NCBI GenBank assembly: GCA_030770545.1 | Contig: CM061106.1 | Location: 5,172,001 to 5,236,000 of the forward strand | Length of the DNA: 64,000 nt | DNA from: Macropodus opercularis | Taxonomy: Eukaryota > Chordata > Actinopteri > Anabantiformes > Osphronemidae | Direction: 5' to 3' | In this document: positions 12,501 through 26,100 of the stretch, piece by piece | Position numbering within the stretch: the stretch's first letter is position 1 | Layout: each line of letters begins with the position of its first letter | Position numbers and translations under genes: made by a program | The notes under the pieces: model-generated | Database searches by the model: none | Seen by the model: the letters and a program-made list of their open reading frames with translations, nothing else | Told to the model about the DNA's origin: nothing

Positions 12501-13259
12501 GCATAAATTATGATAATAATATCTATAATTTAGAGTTTACCAATCTTGGTTATTAGCTAAATGTATCATTGATAAATTAATTAATTAAGATTAGATAGCG
12601 ATAACTATCAAATGAGTTACAGGGCACCACCCTGTTTACAGGGACCAATAACCAAGTTGTAAATAAAGCACAGTCTCAATTAAAATATTACTAATTACCC
12701 AATATTAAATAATATTAGTTAATTTAGCAGTGGCGAAATCCGAGCCACAGCCGTGAGCTCAGCTGCAAACCATAAACCAATAATCACAGACAACGACTAA
12801 TTAAGCTATGACAACTTTATTATCTAACAATATTGATGATGATCAACAATTATTTAGCAAAAGGCAACATCAAAACTTAAAGCATTAATAAAACAAAAAC
12901 AAATGAATTACTATTATAATGTGTGGATGGTCAATCCACGTGTGTGGAAGAAGAGAGAGAGAGAAAGAAAATGGAGGCGTCAGGTAACCAAAGTGTCTTG
13001 GTCCCCTGAGGGGAAAAATACCAACGTGAGTGAGATCTAGAAAACACAGATGTTTCACCACAGGGCCAGAGCAAGATGTTGTAGCTTGTCTGCGTTGGCC
13101 TGCGAGGGTGAATTTACACATCTAGGAGCGTCACACGATCCTGTGTTAAATGTGCAAAGACCATATGCAGCGGTACAGTCACTGAAACAATGAAACATTG
13201 ACAAAACATTAACTGATCACAGTTCTTAATTCTCTGCTCAGACTAGTTTGCCTCTGTCT
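9531..13259. other. Long non-coding stretch
   Basis: About 3.7 kb without a supported gene. It contains an 18-bp perfect palindrome at 10,434-10,451 (GAGGGGGAGCTCCCCCTC), a TG run near 10,686, AT-rich repeats near 11,505-11,590 and TTAATTAA-rich sequence near 12,570-12,600. Short open frames show no family likeness. Confidence 0.5.
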
Positions 13260-13640
13260 TACTGTTAGGAGACCCGTCCGGGGTTTGAGTGGACTTCTAG
13301 TGGTTGGGCGAGGAGTCCGGTCCGATTGAAGTGGGAATTGGTGTTGCGGGCGTCCTTATCGGGGTGGTCCGGTTCTCCGTCTGTTAGGTTGCTTTCGCAG
13401 ATCAGCTGATCTGATCGCAGATCATAGATCTGCGGCTTCGATGTAAAACCGTGGCAGCGGTGCCGGTGAGCAGCTGCGTAAGGCCGGTTAATCCTCTGAA
13501 CAGAGCGCGATCAGGCTCATTCCTTGGGGGGCGGTTTCCCTCCGCCATGTTCCCGGGCCGGACAAGGAGAAGGTCCAGGAGCAGGGAAGGGAGCAGGGAA
13601 GGGTGCAGGAGAAGAGAGCGAGCTAGAAGCGCTTGCTGTT
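13260..13640. other. GC-rich stretch with a nested hairpin
   Basis: A local GC/CpG rise about 0.6-0.9 kb ahead of the NLR start codon. It could hold that gene's promoter or first non-coding exon. At 13,398-13,438 there is a cluster of GATC/AGATC inverted repeats (CGCAGATC ... GATCTGCG). An 82-residue open frame here is arginine-rich by composition only. Confidence 0.3.
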
Positions 13641-13939
13641 TATATTGGTGCAGACTTTGGGTCTTTGGGCTTTGCAGGCAATCACTGCTTGTGCTTTAGG
13701 TGACTCTGTGTTTTCACCTGCATGAGCTTCGCCCACTGGTTTTTATGGCTCTTTGTTTGAGGCAAAATTGAGTTAGGCTTCCAGGGTTTCACGTAGGCCT
13801 TCGTCGTGGACAAATAAACATTCTTAATGTCATTTCATTCATTTTTGAGTACATGAGATCCCCAGCACACGTCTTATTAAGAAGAGTTTAATCTAAAGTT
13901 TCAGTTAAATGTGTGGTTTGAAAGTTGCTAAGACTTCAT

Positions 13940-14062
13940 TCATTCATCTTCTTCCGCTTTTCCCCGAAGGGGTCGCGGGCGTGCTGGAGCCTATCCCAGC
14001 TGGCTTTGGGCGAAAGGCAGGGTGCACCCTGGACAGATCGCCAGTCCATCGCAGTTGCTGAG
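13940..14062 (+). mobile_element. Dispersed teleost repeat tail
   Basis: The phrases CTTCTTCCGCTTTTCC, GGGTCGCGGGCGTGCTGGAG, CCTATCCCAGCTGGC and ACCCTGGACAGATCGCCAGT occur in this order. They form a very common fish interspersed-repeat end. It lies about 65 bp upstream of the NLR start. Confidence 0.65.
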
Positions 14063-14126
14063 ACTTAATGATGCTTAATCTTCCTGCAGATTAACAGTGT
14101 TTGTTGTTTTTGACCAGGTTTTCACA

Positions 14127-17100
14127 ATGACAGCACAAAACCTTCTGAAGGTCCTGGATGAATTGGTAGACAATGACTTTGAGACGTTCAGATTTCATCT
14201 AAATCAGAGTGAAAGCCTCTCAGGCCACCAGACCATCCCAAGAGCATCACTGGACAAAGCAACAAGAACAAGCACAGTGGACCTGATGCTACAGACCTAC
14301 ACACATGATGCTATGAAGGTGACCATCATCATCTTAGAGAAGATGAACAGGAAGGATCTGATGAAACGTTTGGGAGCAGAAGGTGAGATACAGCAACACA
14401 ACAGACATGAACGTCCCTCCAGTCTGAGACATGCATCATGTCATCAGTCCGAACTAGAAGTAAAAGTCACATCAACCATCATATTCCTAGAAGTTCAGGT
14501 AGAGGTGGAGGAGTAGCAGCAATATATAACTCAGATTTATTAATTATTCCTAGCCCTAAACTTAGCTATAATTCTTTTGAGAGCCTCACTCTGAGCCTTT
14601 CTCACTCAGACTGTAAAACCCAGAAACCAGTTGTGTTCTGCTTCGTCTACCGTCCTCCTGGTCCATATTCAGAGTTCTTAACTGAATTCTCAGAGTTTTT
14701 ATCTAACTTAGTTCTTAGCACAGATAAAGTGATTGTAGTGGGCGACTTGTCACTGTCTTAATCATACTCTTGATCTTGTCCTGATGTATGGGATTGAGAT
14801 TGATAATTTAAAAGTTCTCCCTCAAAACCCTCTGTTATCTGACCATTTCTTAATAACGTTTGAATTTACCACAACAGACTTGACAACGGTTGGAAAGAAG
14901 TTTTACTACAGCAGGTGTTTATCTGATGATGCTGTTGTCAGATTTAAGGAGATGATTCCATCATCTTTTGTCTCATTCCCTTGTCGCTACACAGAGGAGA
15001 GCAGTCATCTTATTCATGAACTGTTGTCCTTGTTGTTGTTGTACTTGTCCTGTTAGATCTTAGTGCAGCATTTGATACGATAGATCACAAGATTCTATTG
15101 CAGAGACTGGAACATAGCATTGAGATTAAAGGAAAAGCACTGGGATGGTTTAAGTCTTATCTGTTGAACAGATTCCAATTTGTTCATGTTCATGATCAAT
15201 CTTCCATCCACATGAAGATTAGCTTTGTTGTTCCACAGGGTTCTGTGCTTGGTCCAATACTTTTCAGTCTTTACATGTCTCCCCTTGGTTATTATTATTA
15301 TGCAGACGATACTCAGTTATAATTGTCCATGAAACCAGAGGAAACAAACCAATTAGTCAAACTTCAAACTTGTTTAAATGATATCAAATCCTGGATGTCC
15401 CATAACTTTCTACAACTGAATTCAGTTAAAACTGAGGTTATTATAATTGGTGCTAAAAAACAAAGAGACTCATTATTGAATCAGATTGTTACTCTGGATG
15501 ACACAACAATAGCTTCAAGCTCTACTGTGAGGAACCTTGTTGTCATCTTTGACCAAGATCTCTCCTTTACGCCATATATTAAAGAAATCTCTAGAACTGC
15601 CTACTTCCACCTTAGGAATATTGCGAAAATTAGGAGCATCCTCTCAAAGAGTGATGCTGTTACACAAGCACACTCTGAACTATACTATTTTGCAGTACCA
15701 GGGGTAGGAACGCCTAAGGCCCTGGTACAAAACGGAGTCTCTGGCTCTAAGGAGAAATGTTCTAACTGAAGATGTCCCATTAAGGCGGGTGAAGACTGGC
15801 GTATGCTCTACCCAGCAGCAGCTGGGGACAAAACAGAGCCTCTGGCTCCGAGGCAGCTAGACGAATCCCCCTGGGTGGCCGGCAACGAAGGAGGCAGGGC
15901 CAAACCGACGGCGTAAACCTCTTGGAGGCAGGCAGGATGGGAACCTCTCCCGAGGCGAGCAGGGCCGCTGTGCCGAGCTTCGAGGCAGGCGAGATGCACG
16001 GCTCGGCCGCGTTGAGCTCCGAACTAGACGAGAAGGGCAGCCCGGCAGCGCCGAGCTCCGAGGCAGATGAGGTCAACTTGGTAACACCGAGCTCCGAGGC
16101 AGATGAGGTCAGCTTGGTAACACCGAGCTCCAAACGAGACGAGATGAACAGCTCGGGAACACCAAGCTCCGAGGTGGACGAGGTGAGCAGCTCGGCAGCG
16201 TTCCCCTCGGGAACACCAAGCTCCAAACGATCAGCTGGGCAGAACATCCCAGCAGGCAATACACGCTCCTCCCGAGCGTCGTTCTCCAGAGTCGACACCT
16301 CTGGAGAACTGGAAACAAAAATGTGCTCCCCTTGAGCACACAACGCTAATGGTGGTTCAGTGGCTCCGAGCCACTGCTTCCCCAGGCCCGTCACCTCCTC
16401 TAGGAGATGCTGGGGCGATGGAGTGGGTGCAGCGGTATTGAACCGCTGGCTTTCACCAGACGACGCCACCACCTTGAGACTTTGTGGTGCTGGAGTTGGT
16501 GCTGTGGGCGCGAAACCAAATGCCGCGAAGCAGGAACCGGACTCCGAGTAGGTGCAGCGGGGGTAAGCCGCTGTTTCCCCAGGCTCGTCATCTCCTCCTG
16601 GAGACCACAGAGCATAGGGCCAGGTGCAGCGGTGAACGGCCGCTGACTTCCACCGAACGACGTCTCCACCTTGAGGCGCCGGGGTGCTGGAGTTGGTGCC
16701 GTGGGCCGCGATGTCGACTCCCGACATCGCGGGGCAGGAACCAAACTCCGGGATGCTAGCACTGGAGTCGATGCAGGGGTGACCACCCCCTGAGACTCCA
16801 GGGTTAGCTCAGGAGGACTTCCTGTGGGGACGGTATCCCACCGGGGGTGGAGCAAGGACCTCAGTCCTCCACTCCCGCCTATCGGCCACCAGCATTCTCC
16901 TCCAGGAGCGTCAGCGTGAAGGGGACCTAACAATACTGGAAACATAATCTAAATCAAAACAAAACATAGGCGAACAAAAACTAAAGGCTGGAGGGGAATC
17001 TGGAGTGGACAAAACACTAAACGAGTCCGGGGTATGAAGGTCAGGAGAGTTGTAGGTGGATGAGGGCGTAGCAGGAGACATAGTGTCACAAGCCGGCTGA

Positions 17101-20100
17101 AATATGACTGGAAAAGGCGGGAACTTCACCGCCCTGTTTAATTCCTCTCGAAGGAAGTGAAGGTCCAAATACAAATCTCCGGTGTCGCGTCTTGACCAAA
17201 GTTCATTATGGTCTAACAAGAGGTTCAAACAATCAGTGCAGGCCTGTCGGCGGGCCTGCAGATTAGTGTCACCGGTGGCTAGGTTGATGAGCTCCAAGAT
17301 CTGCCTTGGGAGACCCGGAGGCAGCCTGACTACTGGAAACGGCATGTTCAGTCAACAAAAAAACTAACAAAATGCTTGAAAACAAGAATGTCCTGAACCA
17401 AAACTAAGTTCAGCAAGCACACAGATACACAAACAAACAAACACGATTCCCCACAAACACAAAACAAAACTGGGTCGGCTGGGTCCTTATTGGCTGGCTG
17501 ATTCTGTTACCACGCACTACTCTAACTCACTAAAGTACCAGGGGCAGGAACACCTGAGTCCCTGGTACTACCTCTAATCGCCACTAGGTGACGCCAAAAC
17601 TGACTGAAGGGGGAAGCTCAACCTAGAGCCTAATTCCCCATTCGCAAGACTCAAATACAAAAAGGGCTGCTCAACCTGGAGCCTGTGCCCACACTAACAA
17701 ACTGACAGAGGAGGACCCAATCGCACAACCCAGAGACTCAGGTGAACAGTTAACTTGTTTTTAATCAAAAAAACAATAAACAAGAACAAAGCACTAACAT
17801 GGAAGATTACAGACTAGACATAAATGACCTGAAGTGGAACTAAACATAAACCTAGACAAACATACTCTGAACCTGGCGCTACAAAACTTAACACTAAACT
17901 AAGACAAACACCTACACACATTACTGACAAGAACCAAGGCTACAAAACTTTAACACCAAACAAACCTGAATACAAAGCGAGACATCTAAAATACGAACTG
18001 AAGACAAACCATAGGTAACAGTGGGTAATCGGCCTCCTGAAGGACAATGATGCTGTAGTTTCCTGTTCTGTTTAACTGCATTGACTCCAAGTATCTGAAT
18101 CAAATGAAAGCTTTTATTTCATGTTGTTTCTCTGTCTGTAGATGTGGAGGATGCTGCAGATGATGGACCTTCCTATGACTCCTCTCAGATTTTGTCTCCT
18201 CCCAGTGACAGCAGTCAGCATGAAGGTAAAGCTGCTGTCATATCTGGTTCATATCTGATTAGATACGTTGCATCTCTGAAAATGGAATATTTGGTTTTAG
18301 ACATGACAGACGTCAAAGCAAACAGAAAATCTACGTGAAAAAAACTATACAAATCGTGAGACTTAAACATAAAAGGTAAAAACGTTCTGTGAATAATTTA
18401 AATATATCTAAGATGAAAAGTATCTTGTTAAATTATTAATACATAGCATTTCCAGCTTTTAGTCTAATTGTCTACAGGTCGTCACCATCATCTCGTTCCT
18501 GCTGCAGAGTAAAAGGTTTCATCATGTTGGATGGAAGTGACAGCAAGCTGTCATGTCGGTGATAATGTTGCAGGATGCAGTTGCTGAAGCTGTTTGCGTC
18601 TCCAGGTCAAACACATTCTCAGGCATCAGTCTCATTTATGAATTAATGTTTAAACAGTGACCTCCAGCTTTCACTGGGAGCTATGAAGTCATTTTCTATT
18701 GAATCTAAAACAAGGTAGGTTTAATGTTTACGGTAACAAGCTGTTGATGGAGGACGTCACAGTGTGTGTGTCCTCATCCAGACTATTGGTGACAGCTAAA
18801 AGCTGGAGTTGGGCACAAACCATGAACCCCATTAAGTACAAGATGTGGCCATAACCCAACAGCAAAGTAAAACAGGAAGACAACAAAAAGCAAGAGGTCG
18901 ATCAGGAAGTTCACTCAACTCTTATGAGTGGACGGTTCTGTTACTGTCCTACTGACAACATAAACCTTCCCAACCCCAAACTCCCAGATAAGATGAGAGG
19001 CTTTATTAATCCCACATGGAGGAAATTCCCTAGTTCAGCAGATCACATATGAAAAACTGTATAAGGAGCCAAAACAGAGAAAGTGTGTAGTGGTTTCAAA
19101 TGTAAACAAACTGGAATGTAAAGAATATACATAAATAATAGACATGAAGATGTATAAAAAATGTATAAAACTACTGATGTATAAAACTACCACTTGTACA
19201 TGCAGATGGAGCAGCTTAGATGCAGGTGATGTGTGATTTCAGCAAGCTTTTAGCAGGTTCCCACTGAATGTCATGAAGCGTGATCCCCACTCTGACATGG
19301 TCAATGCTTAGCTGCCTTATTAGCTCCCTCAGCACCTCCTCAGTCTGTTGCAAGGGTGAATTGTTTGTCACACGCATGCAAATATGACAATGTGACAGAT
19401 TCTCAGTTGGTCATTTTGGTCATTTTTGTCTGTTCTGAAAGCAGCACAGACATTTGTTCAGATAAACCACCAACGTCTTGGAGTCTTTACTTATCCCACA
19501 TCTCACAAAAGACAAGGTAAAATGTGCAACACAGAAAACAAAATTACAAATCTGAGCTAATGCTCTTTCCTAGTAAAAACGGTCACGTTTTAATTTGCGA
19601 TGTTGTTACGCTTAGCAATGTATATTTAAAAATATATATATGTTACAGTCCGGCTCTGAGGGATCCAGGTTTTCTGTCTGTCTTGTGATGTCACATTCTC
19701 CTTGTATAATTAGTGATTACATCTGTGTTTATTTCCTCTTTAGTTCTATTTAAGCTTCCATTCTTTGTGTCTTTGTCAGTCTGTTATCCGTCTCTTTAGT
19801 TCTTTGTCATGTAAGTCAAGTCAAATGCTCCTGTCATGTTCTGTAAGTCATACAGAGCGACCAACTGGCATATGCAGTGAGCCTCTGGGTTTACTTATCA
19901 GTGTGTTCAAGTCATGTTTAAGTCCTTAAAGTAGAGTTTTTTCTGGTTTAGTCGTGGTTAAGAACTCCTGCATTTAATTGTTTCATGTTCTTTATTCATT
20001 AAGTTATATTAAATGCACTGTTTCAAGTCTAGTCATGTCAGTTCTGATGATGCGTTTGGGTTCGCTGCACAGTCAGTCATAGTGCGACTCTCCAACTTTA

Positions 20101-23100
20101 GTATTAGTTTATGTCAAGCCCCAGTTTGTAACAATATAATAAAAAAATCACCAGTGTTCATTCATAAAATGTAGTAGTAGAACAAAATTTTTTGCACATG
20201 ATTTTATCTGGTTCATCTACCTCATTTGAACTAAGTCTGACAAGACAACACTTGAAATCAGATCAGGGAAAAGCACCACAGGACTCTTTGTTTTGGGGCA
20301 TCGATCTATCTTGACATTAAAGACAGAGGCTACAAACTCACTTACAGATCATGTTTCTGAAAAAACAATCAACCCTGACACTGAGAAACCCATTGTACAT
20401 ACTCAGTGATGTTTTCTGTTTGTCTTTGCTCCAGATGGAATGATTCCAGTACCACAGCCACGACACATCACATACTATCAACAGAAGCTCCAGGATCACT
20501 TCAGTGACAGGTTTTCCTTAGTACAAGAAGGCTGGACACAAAAGAAGGACGCACAGCAGCTACACACTATCTACACAGAGCTGTACATCACAGCCACGGG
20601 TCACATAGAGATGAACACACAGCATGAAATCCATCAGATGGAAAAGCCAAGAAAGCAAATGGACTCAGAGGATCAGATCCAACCCAGCGACATGTTCAAA
20701 CACCCCTCTGGAGACGGCAGAGCCGTCAAAACAGTGCTGACCAACGGAATCGCTGGAATTGGAAAAACAGTCCTTGTGCACAAGTTTGTGTTGGACTGGG
20801 CTGAACAAAGGTCCAGTCAAGACGTGCATCTGATTTTCCCCTTCACCTTCCGTCAGCTGAATCTACTGATGGGACAGAAGTTTAGTTTGGCAGAGCTCAT
20901 TCATAAATGTAACCCAGAAACAAAGTCCATCAGCCAAGAGGCTCTGAACTACATCTTTACAGCTCTACAGTCATCAGGAAACACCAACTATGACAAGAGC
21001 GAGTTCAAGCTATTGTTTGTGTTTGATGGACTGGACGAGAGTCGCCTTCACCTGAACTTCGATGTTGATGACCTCAGTTCTACTGATGTAACAAAGTCGA
21101 ATGAAGTAAACGTTCTGATAAAGAAACTCATCAGTGGAAAACTACTACGCGCTGCTCGCCTCTGGATCACCACACGACCTGCAGCAGCCAATCAGATCCC
21201 TCCTGGGTGCGTTGACATGGTGACAGAGGTCAGAGGGTTCACTGACCCACAGAAGGAGCAGTACTTCAGGAAGAGGTTCAGAGATGAGCAGCAGGCCACA
21301 ACCATCATCTCCCACATCAAGACATCACGAAGCCTCTTAATCATGTGTCACATCCCAGTCTTCTGCTGGATCACTGCTACGGTTCTGGAGGATCTGCTGA
21401 GAACCAGAGAGGGAGGAGAGCTGCCCAAGACCCTGACTGAGATGTACACAGAGTTCCTGAAGTTTCACGTGAAGCAGACTATAGAGAAGTACGAACCAGA
21501 ACAGAGCATCACGTACATCAAGTCATTAGCAAAACTGGCTTATGAGCAGCTGGATAAGGAAAACTTGATTTTCTATGAGAACGATCTGAAAGAGAGCGGC
21601 ATCGATGTCAATGGAGCCTCAGTGTGTTCAGGAGTTTTCACAGAGATCTTTAAAGAAGAGCGAAGAAAGAAGGACGAAGTCAAGATGTTCAGCTTTGTTC
21701 ATCTGAGTGTTCAGGAGTTTCTGGCTGCTGTTCATGTGATGCTGTGTTTCAACAACGGCAACACAAATGTTATGTCTTTGCCACGATGGAACCTGCTTTT
21801 ATGGAAAACATCTCTGACTGTGATTCACAGGTTTGCTATTGACCAGGCCTTACAGAGTCCAAATGGACACCTGGACCTGTTCCTCCGCTTCCTCCTGGGA
21901 CTTTCCCTGGAGACTAATCAGACTCTACTACAAGGTCTGATGACCCAGACAGGAAGTAGCTCACAGACCAATCAGGAAACAGTCCAGTACATCAAGGAGA
22001 AGCTCAGTGAGGATCTGCCTGCAGAGAGAAGCATCAACCTGTTCCACTGTCTGAATGAACTGAATGATGGTTCTCTAGTGGAGCAGATCCAACAGAACCT
22101 GAGATCAGGACGTTTCTCCACATGTGAACTGTCTCCTGCTCAGTGGTCGGCTCTGGGCTTCATCTTACTGTCATCAGAAGAAGATCTGGACGAGTTTGAC
22201 CTAAGGAAATACTCTGGTTCAGAGGAGGCTCTGCTGAGGCTGCTGCCAGTCGTCAAAGCCTCCAACAAAGCTGTGTAAGTCCTCACATGACTGAAATGTG
22301 TATCAACAGCCTGGAGTTGTCCTCAGCCAGAGACGTCTGCAGACATGAAGCATTGATCACTGATCCAGCTGCTGTGTTTGCATTGACTGTCTCAACCTGA
22401 CACACATGGTCGTCTGGCTACGACTTCAAGGGTTTAGAAAGAAAGGGCAGATTAGATGTTGGCCTATAGCTGCTAGTTCTCCAGGGTTGAGAGCAGGTTT
22501 GTTCAGTGAAGGTTTGACCACATCAGCCTGAAAAGCCTGAGCTACGTAGCAGAGACTGGTTGGTTGGATTCAATGTGGACGTGCTGATTAATAGAAGAAC
22601 TTCTGTGAGTGATCTAGTTGGGATAGAATCTAAGAGACAAGCAGTCAGACAGAGTCACCAGCAAATGAATCAATGTCTCTAATGGTTCCAATGTTCTAAG
22701 GAGAGAAATCCATGAAGTCACTGCTGCTGGTATTTGAAGCTGCACTGGGTCAACACAGCTATGACTCTTAGTCAGCCTGGCTCCAGAGCTGAACAGAAAC
22801 CTGGGCCTGTTTTAATCCTCATTCACTGGCTGTTTCTCAGCTTCCATCGACTAATCATGGTCAATCACACACTGGACTTTGGCCTAAGGCAAAGATTTTA
22901 AGTCACCTCTACACCCGAAATGCAAAGAAGATTCAGACAAACATAATAAAGTGACAGAATTAACATCTAGGGACTGTCTGACTAGAAACTAGAAGAACTG
23001 GTTAAATGTTTCACGTTAAATGTGTTGGTGTCCTCCACCTCCATGTTGTCTTCATACCCAGTAAACCACAGCATCACACTGAGCAGCACAGACTCCAACC

Positions 23101-26100
23101 ATCAGCACCTTGGGAGGTCCAGTGGTCCTCTCCACCAGTTCTGGTAGCTTCTGCCTCTGCACCACATCTCCCTGGTTCTAGGTGTGGTTTCCCACTCGCC
23201 AACAGGGAGCTCACCCCACCTCCTTTCCTGCTGCTCTGGAGTCTGTCAAGTCTGCCCCATCAGCATGAAGCTACTACCTCTGAGCAGACAGCATCACCTT
23301 TATTTAGTGATGTCCACAGAGAAACAATGAGCAGGATTCTGTCCCATGGGTCACTGATAGTCCAGGAAGCAGTGGCCTCTCTGAGCCAGTACCCACACTC
23401 CTGATGGTTTCTCTCTGTCTCTGACTGTTTTTCAGGCTCAGTGGCTGTAACATCTCAGAAAGAGGCCTTGAAGCTCTGTCCTCAGTTCTCAGCTCCCAGT
23501 CCTCTAATCTGAGAGAACTGGACCTGAGTGACAACAACCTGCAGGATTCAGGAGTGAAGCTACTTTCTGCTGGACTGGAGAGCCCACAGTGCCATCTGGA
23601 AAGTCTCAGGTCAGGATGTGTCCAACGTGTAAACAATAAACTACAGCCTCACTGTTATTTAACATTTGGTTCATCACGTCTCTCTTCAAATACATTGAAC
23701 ACGTAGGGTTTCTAGTGTCTGTAGTTAAGGCCAGATTTTGGTTTGGTTTAAATGAAAAGACACAGACAGGAAAAAAATCTAATGAGAATCTGTTCTATGA
23801 AGGCATAATATATAATATTTATATAAAGGCAGCATATTTGACTAATACACCACAGAGATATTGTTGCAGTAGCTCAAACCGGACCAGGGCAGGGCCCAGA
23901 TGCAGAAAGAGACGGAGACTAATCTCAAGGGACCAGATATTAGTTCAGATATCAGAGAAGGACAAACACTGTGGAACCAGAACGGAAACTGCAACACTCT
24001 GAACAGGACTGACTCAAAGGTTCTGAGAGAACCAGAGACGACAGTAACAGACCTATGACGTCAATGAATCCCTGAACACCAGAACAAAACAATCACTGCA
24101 CACGACAGGAGAAGAGCAGCCAATAGAAAACTAGAACACAAAGCCGCTGCTAGAGCAGGAAGCTGACAAGGTGAAGCCAACGCCTGAGACTGACTCAACT
24201 CTAACCCACAAGAGTTAACCAAAGCAACGAACCGAGCTAGAGGCCAAGGGACAGGACGAGGGACAGCACAAGCAGAGACACGGACCAGGGAGGACACACT
24301 AGACACACAAACCCGTGAAAACACAATATACACACTCACTGACTGACACACAACAAATGTGGAGAACTAAGAGGCCCCTCCAGATGGATGAAGGACCACA
24401 CTGCACCAGAGAGATGAAGAAGAATCAGCCTCATTAGCCAAGGATGGAAGATGAGAGAAGATCATTCTACTGATCCCACAGTGGAGAAATTCAACTGTTA
24501 CCACGGCTACAAACAATCAGCAAGAAGTGAAAGGATGAAAGTGAAGCAAAGAACAAGATCCATTATACAAATGTACGACTGTTCCAAATACCAGACACTG
24601 AACATAAAGTCCCAGATCAACTACAGCAGATGATCTGCACGGTGGCTGTTAGACTGGTTGGTTGTAGAGTCTAACAGCAGTGGATGAAGGATCTGTGGCA
24701 CCGCTCCTTCCTACACTGACTCTGGATCAGTCTCCACTGAAGGAGCTGCTCAGAGCCTCCACTGTCTGATGCAGTGGCTGAGAAGCATTGAATACTTAGT
24801 ATAACACTGAAAGAATGAGACTCCAGTAGCTCTGAAAGTCAAGAAACATTCAGCTACAGACCAGTGCAGAGATGTTTCAGTCCCAACCATTTGAATACAG
24901 GATCCAATGAGGTGAAACCAGACACAACTCAAACCAACACAAACCAAAACACTTCCCACCTGGAAAGAACAGGCAAAAATCCCTTGTGATCCATGTGAAG
25001 TGAACCATTTCTTTGTCTGTGGGCTTTTAAACGTAAACATCACTGATCAGGACAAATCTGACTGGTTATTAATGATTCATCTACACGATGAGACACTGAA
25101 TGGTTTTAAGCTGACTCTTTGTTTTCTACTGTTTCATCTTTGGTTCTTTATTCAGATTGAGTTGCTGCAGTTTGTCAGAGATCAGCTGTGATTCTCTGGC
25201 CTCAGCTCTGAAGTCCAACCCTTCACATCTGACTCAACTGGACCTGAGCTACAACAACCTGCAGGATTCATCAGTGAAGCATCTGTGTGGTTTTCTGGAG
25301 AGTCCTCACTGTCGACTGGAGACTCTGAGGTCAGACTCCATGTTTTAGTTCTGTGTAGATTAATGTGATGTGAACGTTGTACTGACGTTAAACTCTAGAC
25401 ATGAGGCTCATTGTGATAGTCAGCCCTCCAGTCCCTGGAGGGTGCTGTAGTCCTGTGTGGTTTCTTTCGTCATGCCCTGAGTTAATGTAGTTATTGCACA
25501 GACCTGTGTCTTGTTTTCTGGTTGTCATGTATTTAAGTTCCTGTCTTGTCTTTGTCAGTTGTCGGTCTGTTGCCCATTCGTGGACGTGATGTTCTTTCAT
25601 GCATGTCTTTTTGTTTTGATCAAATCAAGGAGTCTTTGTCAATTCGTGTGTGTTTTTTGTTTTACTTAAGTCATTTGAGTTAAGTTATGCCTGAGTCTGC
25701 ATTTGGATCCACCACCTTTTGCTTTTTTTTTCGAACACCGCCACCCAGTTTGTCACACTGATGTTCTACTGATCCACACTGAGGGTCTCCATGGCAACTG
25801 TTTGTTACCCTGACCCTCTAGTACAAGAGAGTAGGCCAGCCCTCACATTAAAGTGGTTAATTTATCAGCCTGCCTGGGGTTTAACAGGTTTCTATTCTAG
25901 GCTGAGGTGAAGGAATTCATCCAGCTAATTCACTACCTTCTTCCCAGTGTTCCCCCTGCTTGCACTAACATCAGCACCTGTACAGACCAGAACATTACAG
26001 ATACCAATGAGTCACCCTGGTTAACGGCAGCTTCCTTCTTAAAGTAACAGTTGTTGTGGTTGCTGGAATAAGTTTTGGTGATAAGTATACTTTTATCACA

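Noticed and set aside
15922..16759. Overlapping + frames (137, 79 and 91 residues) in the GC-rich insertion
   Set aside because: Repeat length and composition keep them open. The less repetitive minus frame is the better coding candidate.
23006..23404. 132-residue + frame ahead of the first LRR exon
   Set aside because: No family likeness. It lies in an intron of the NLR gene and ends just before the LRR exon acceptor by chance.
24061..24351. 96-residue minus frame with a hydrophobic end
   Set aside because: It lies wholly inside an LTR-like repeat and has no supporting exon structure.
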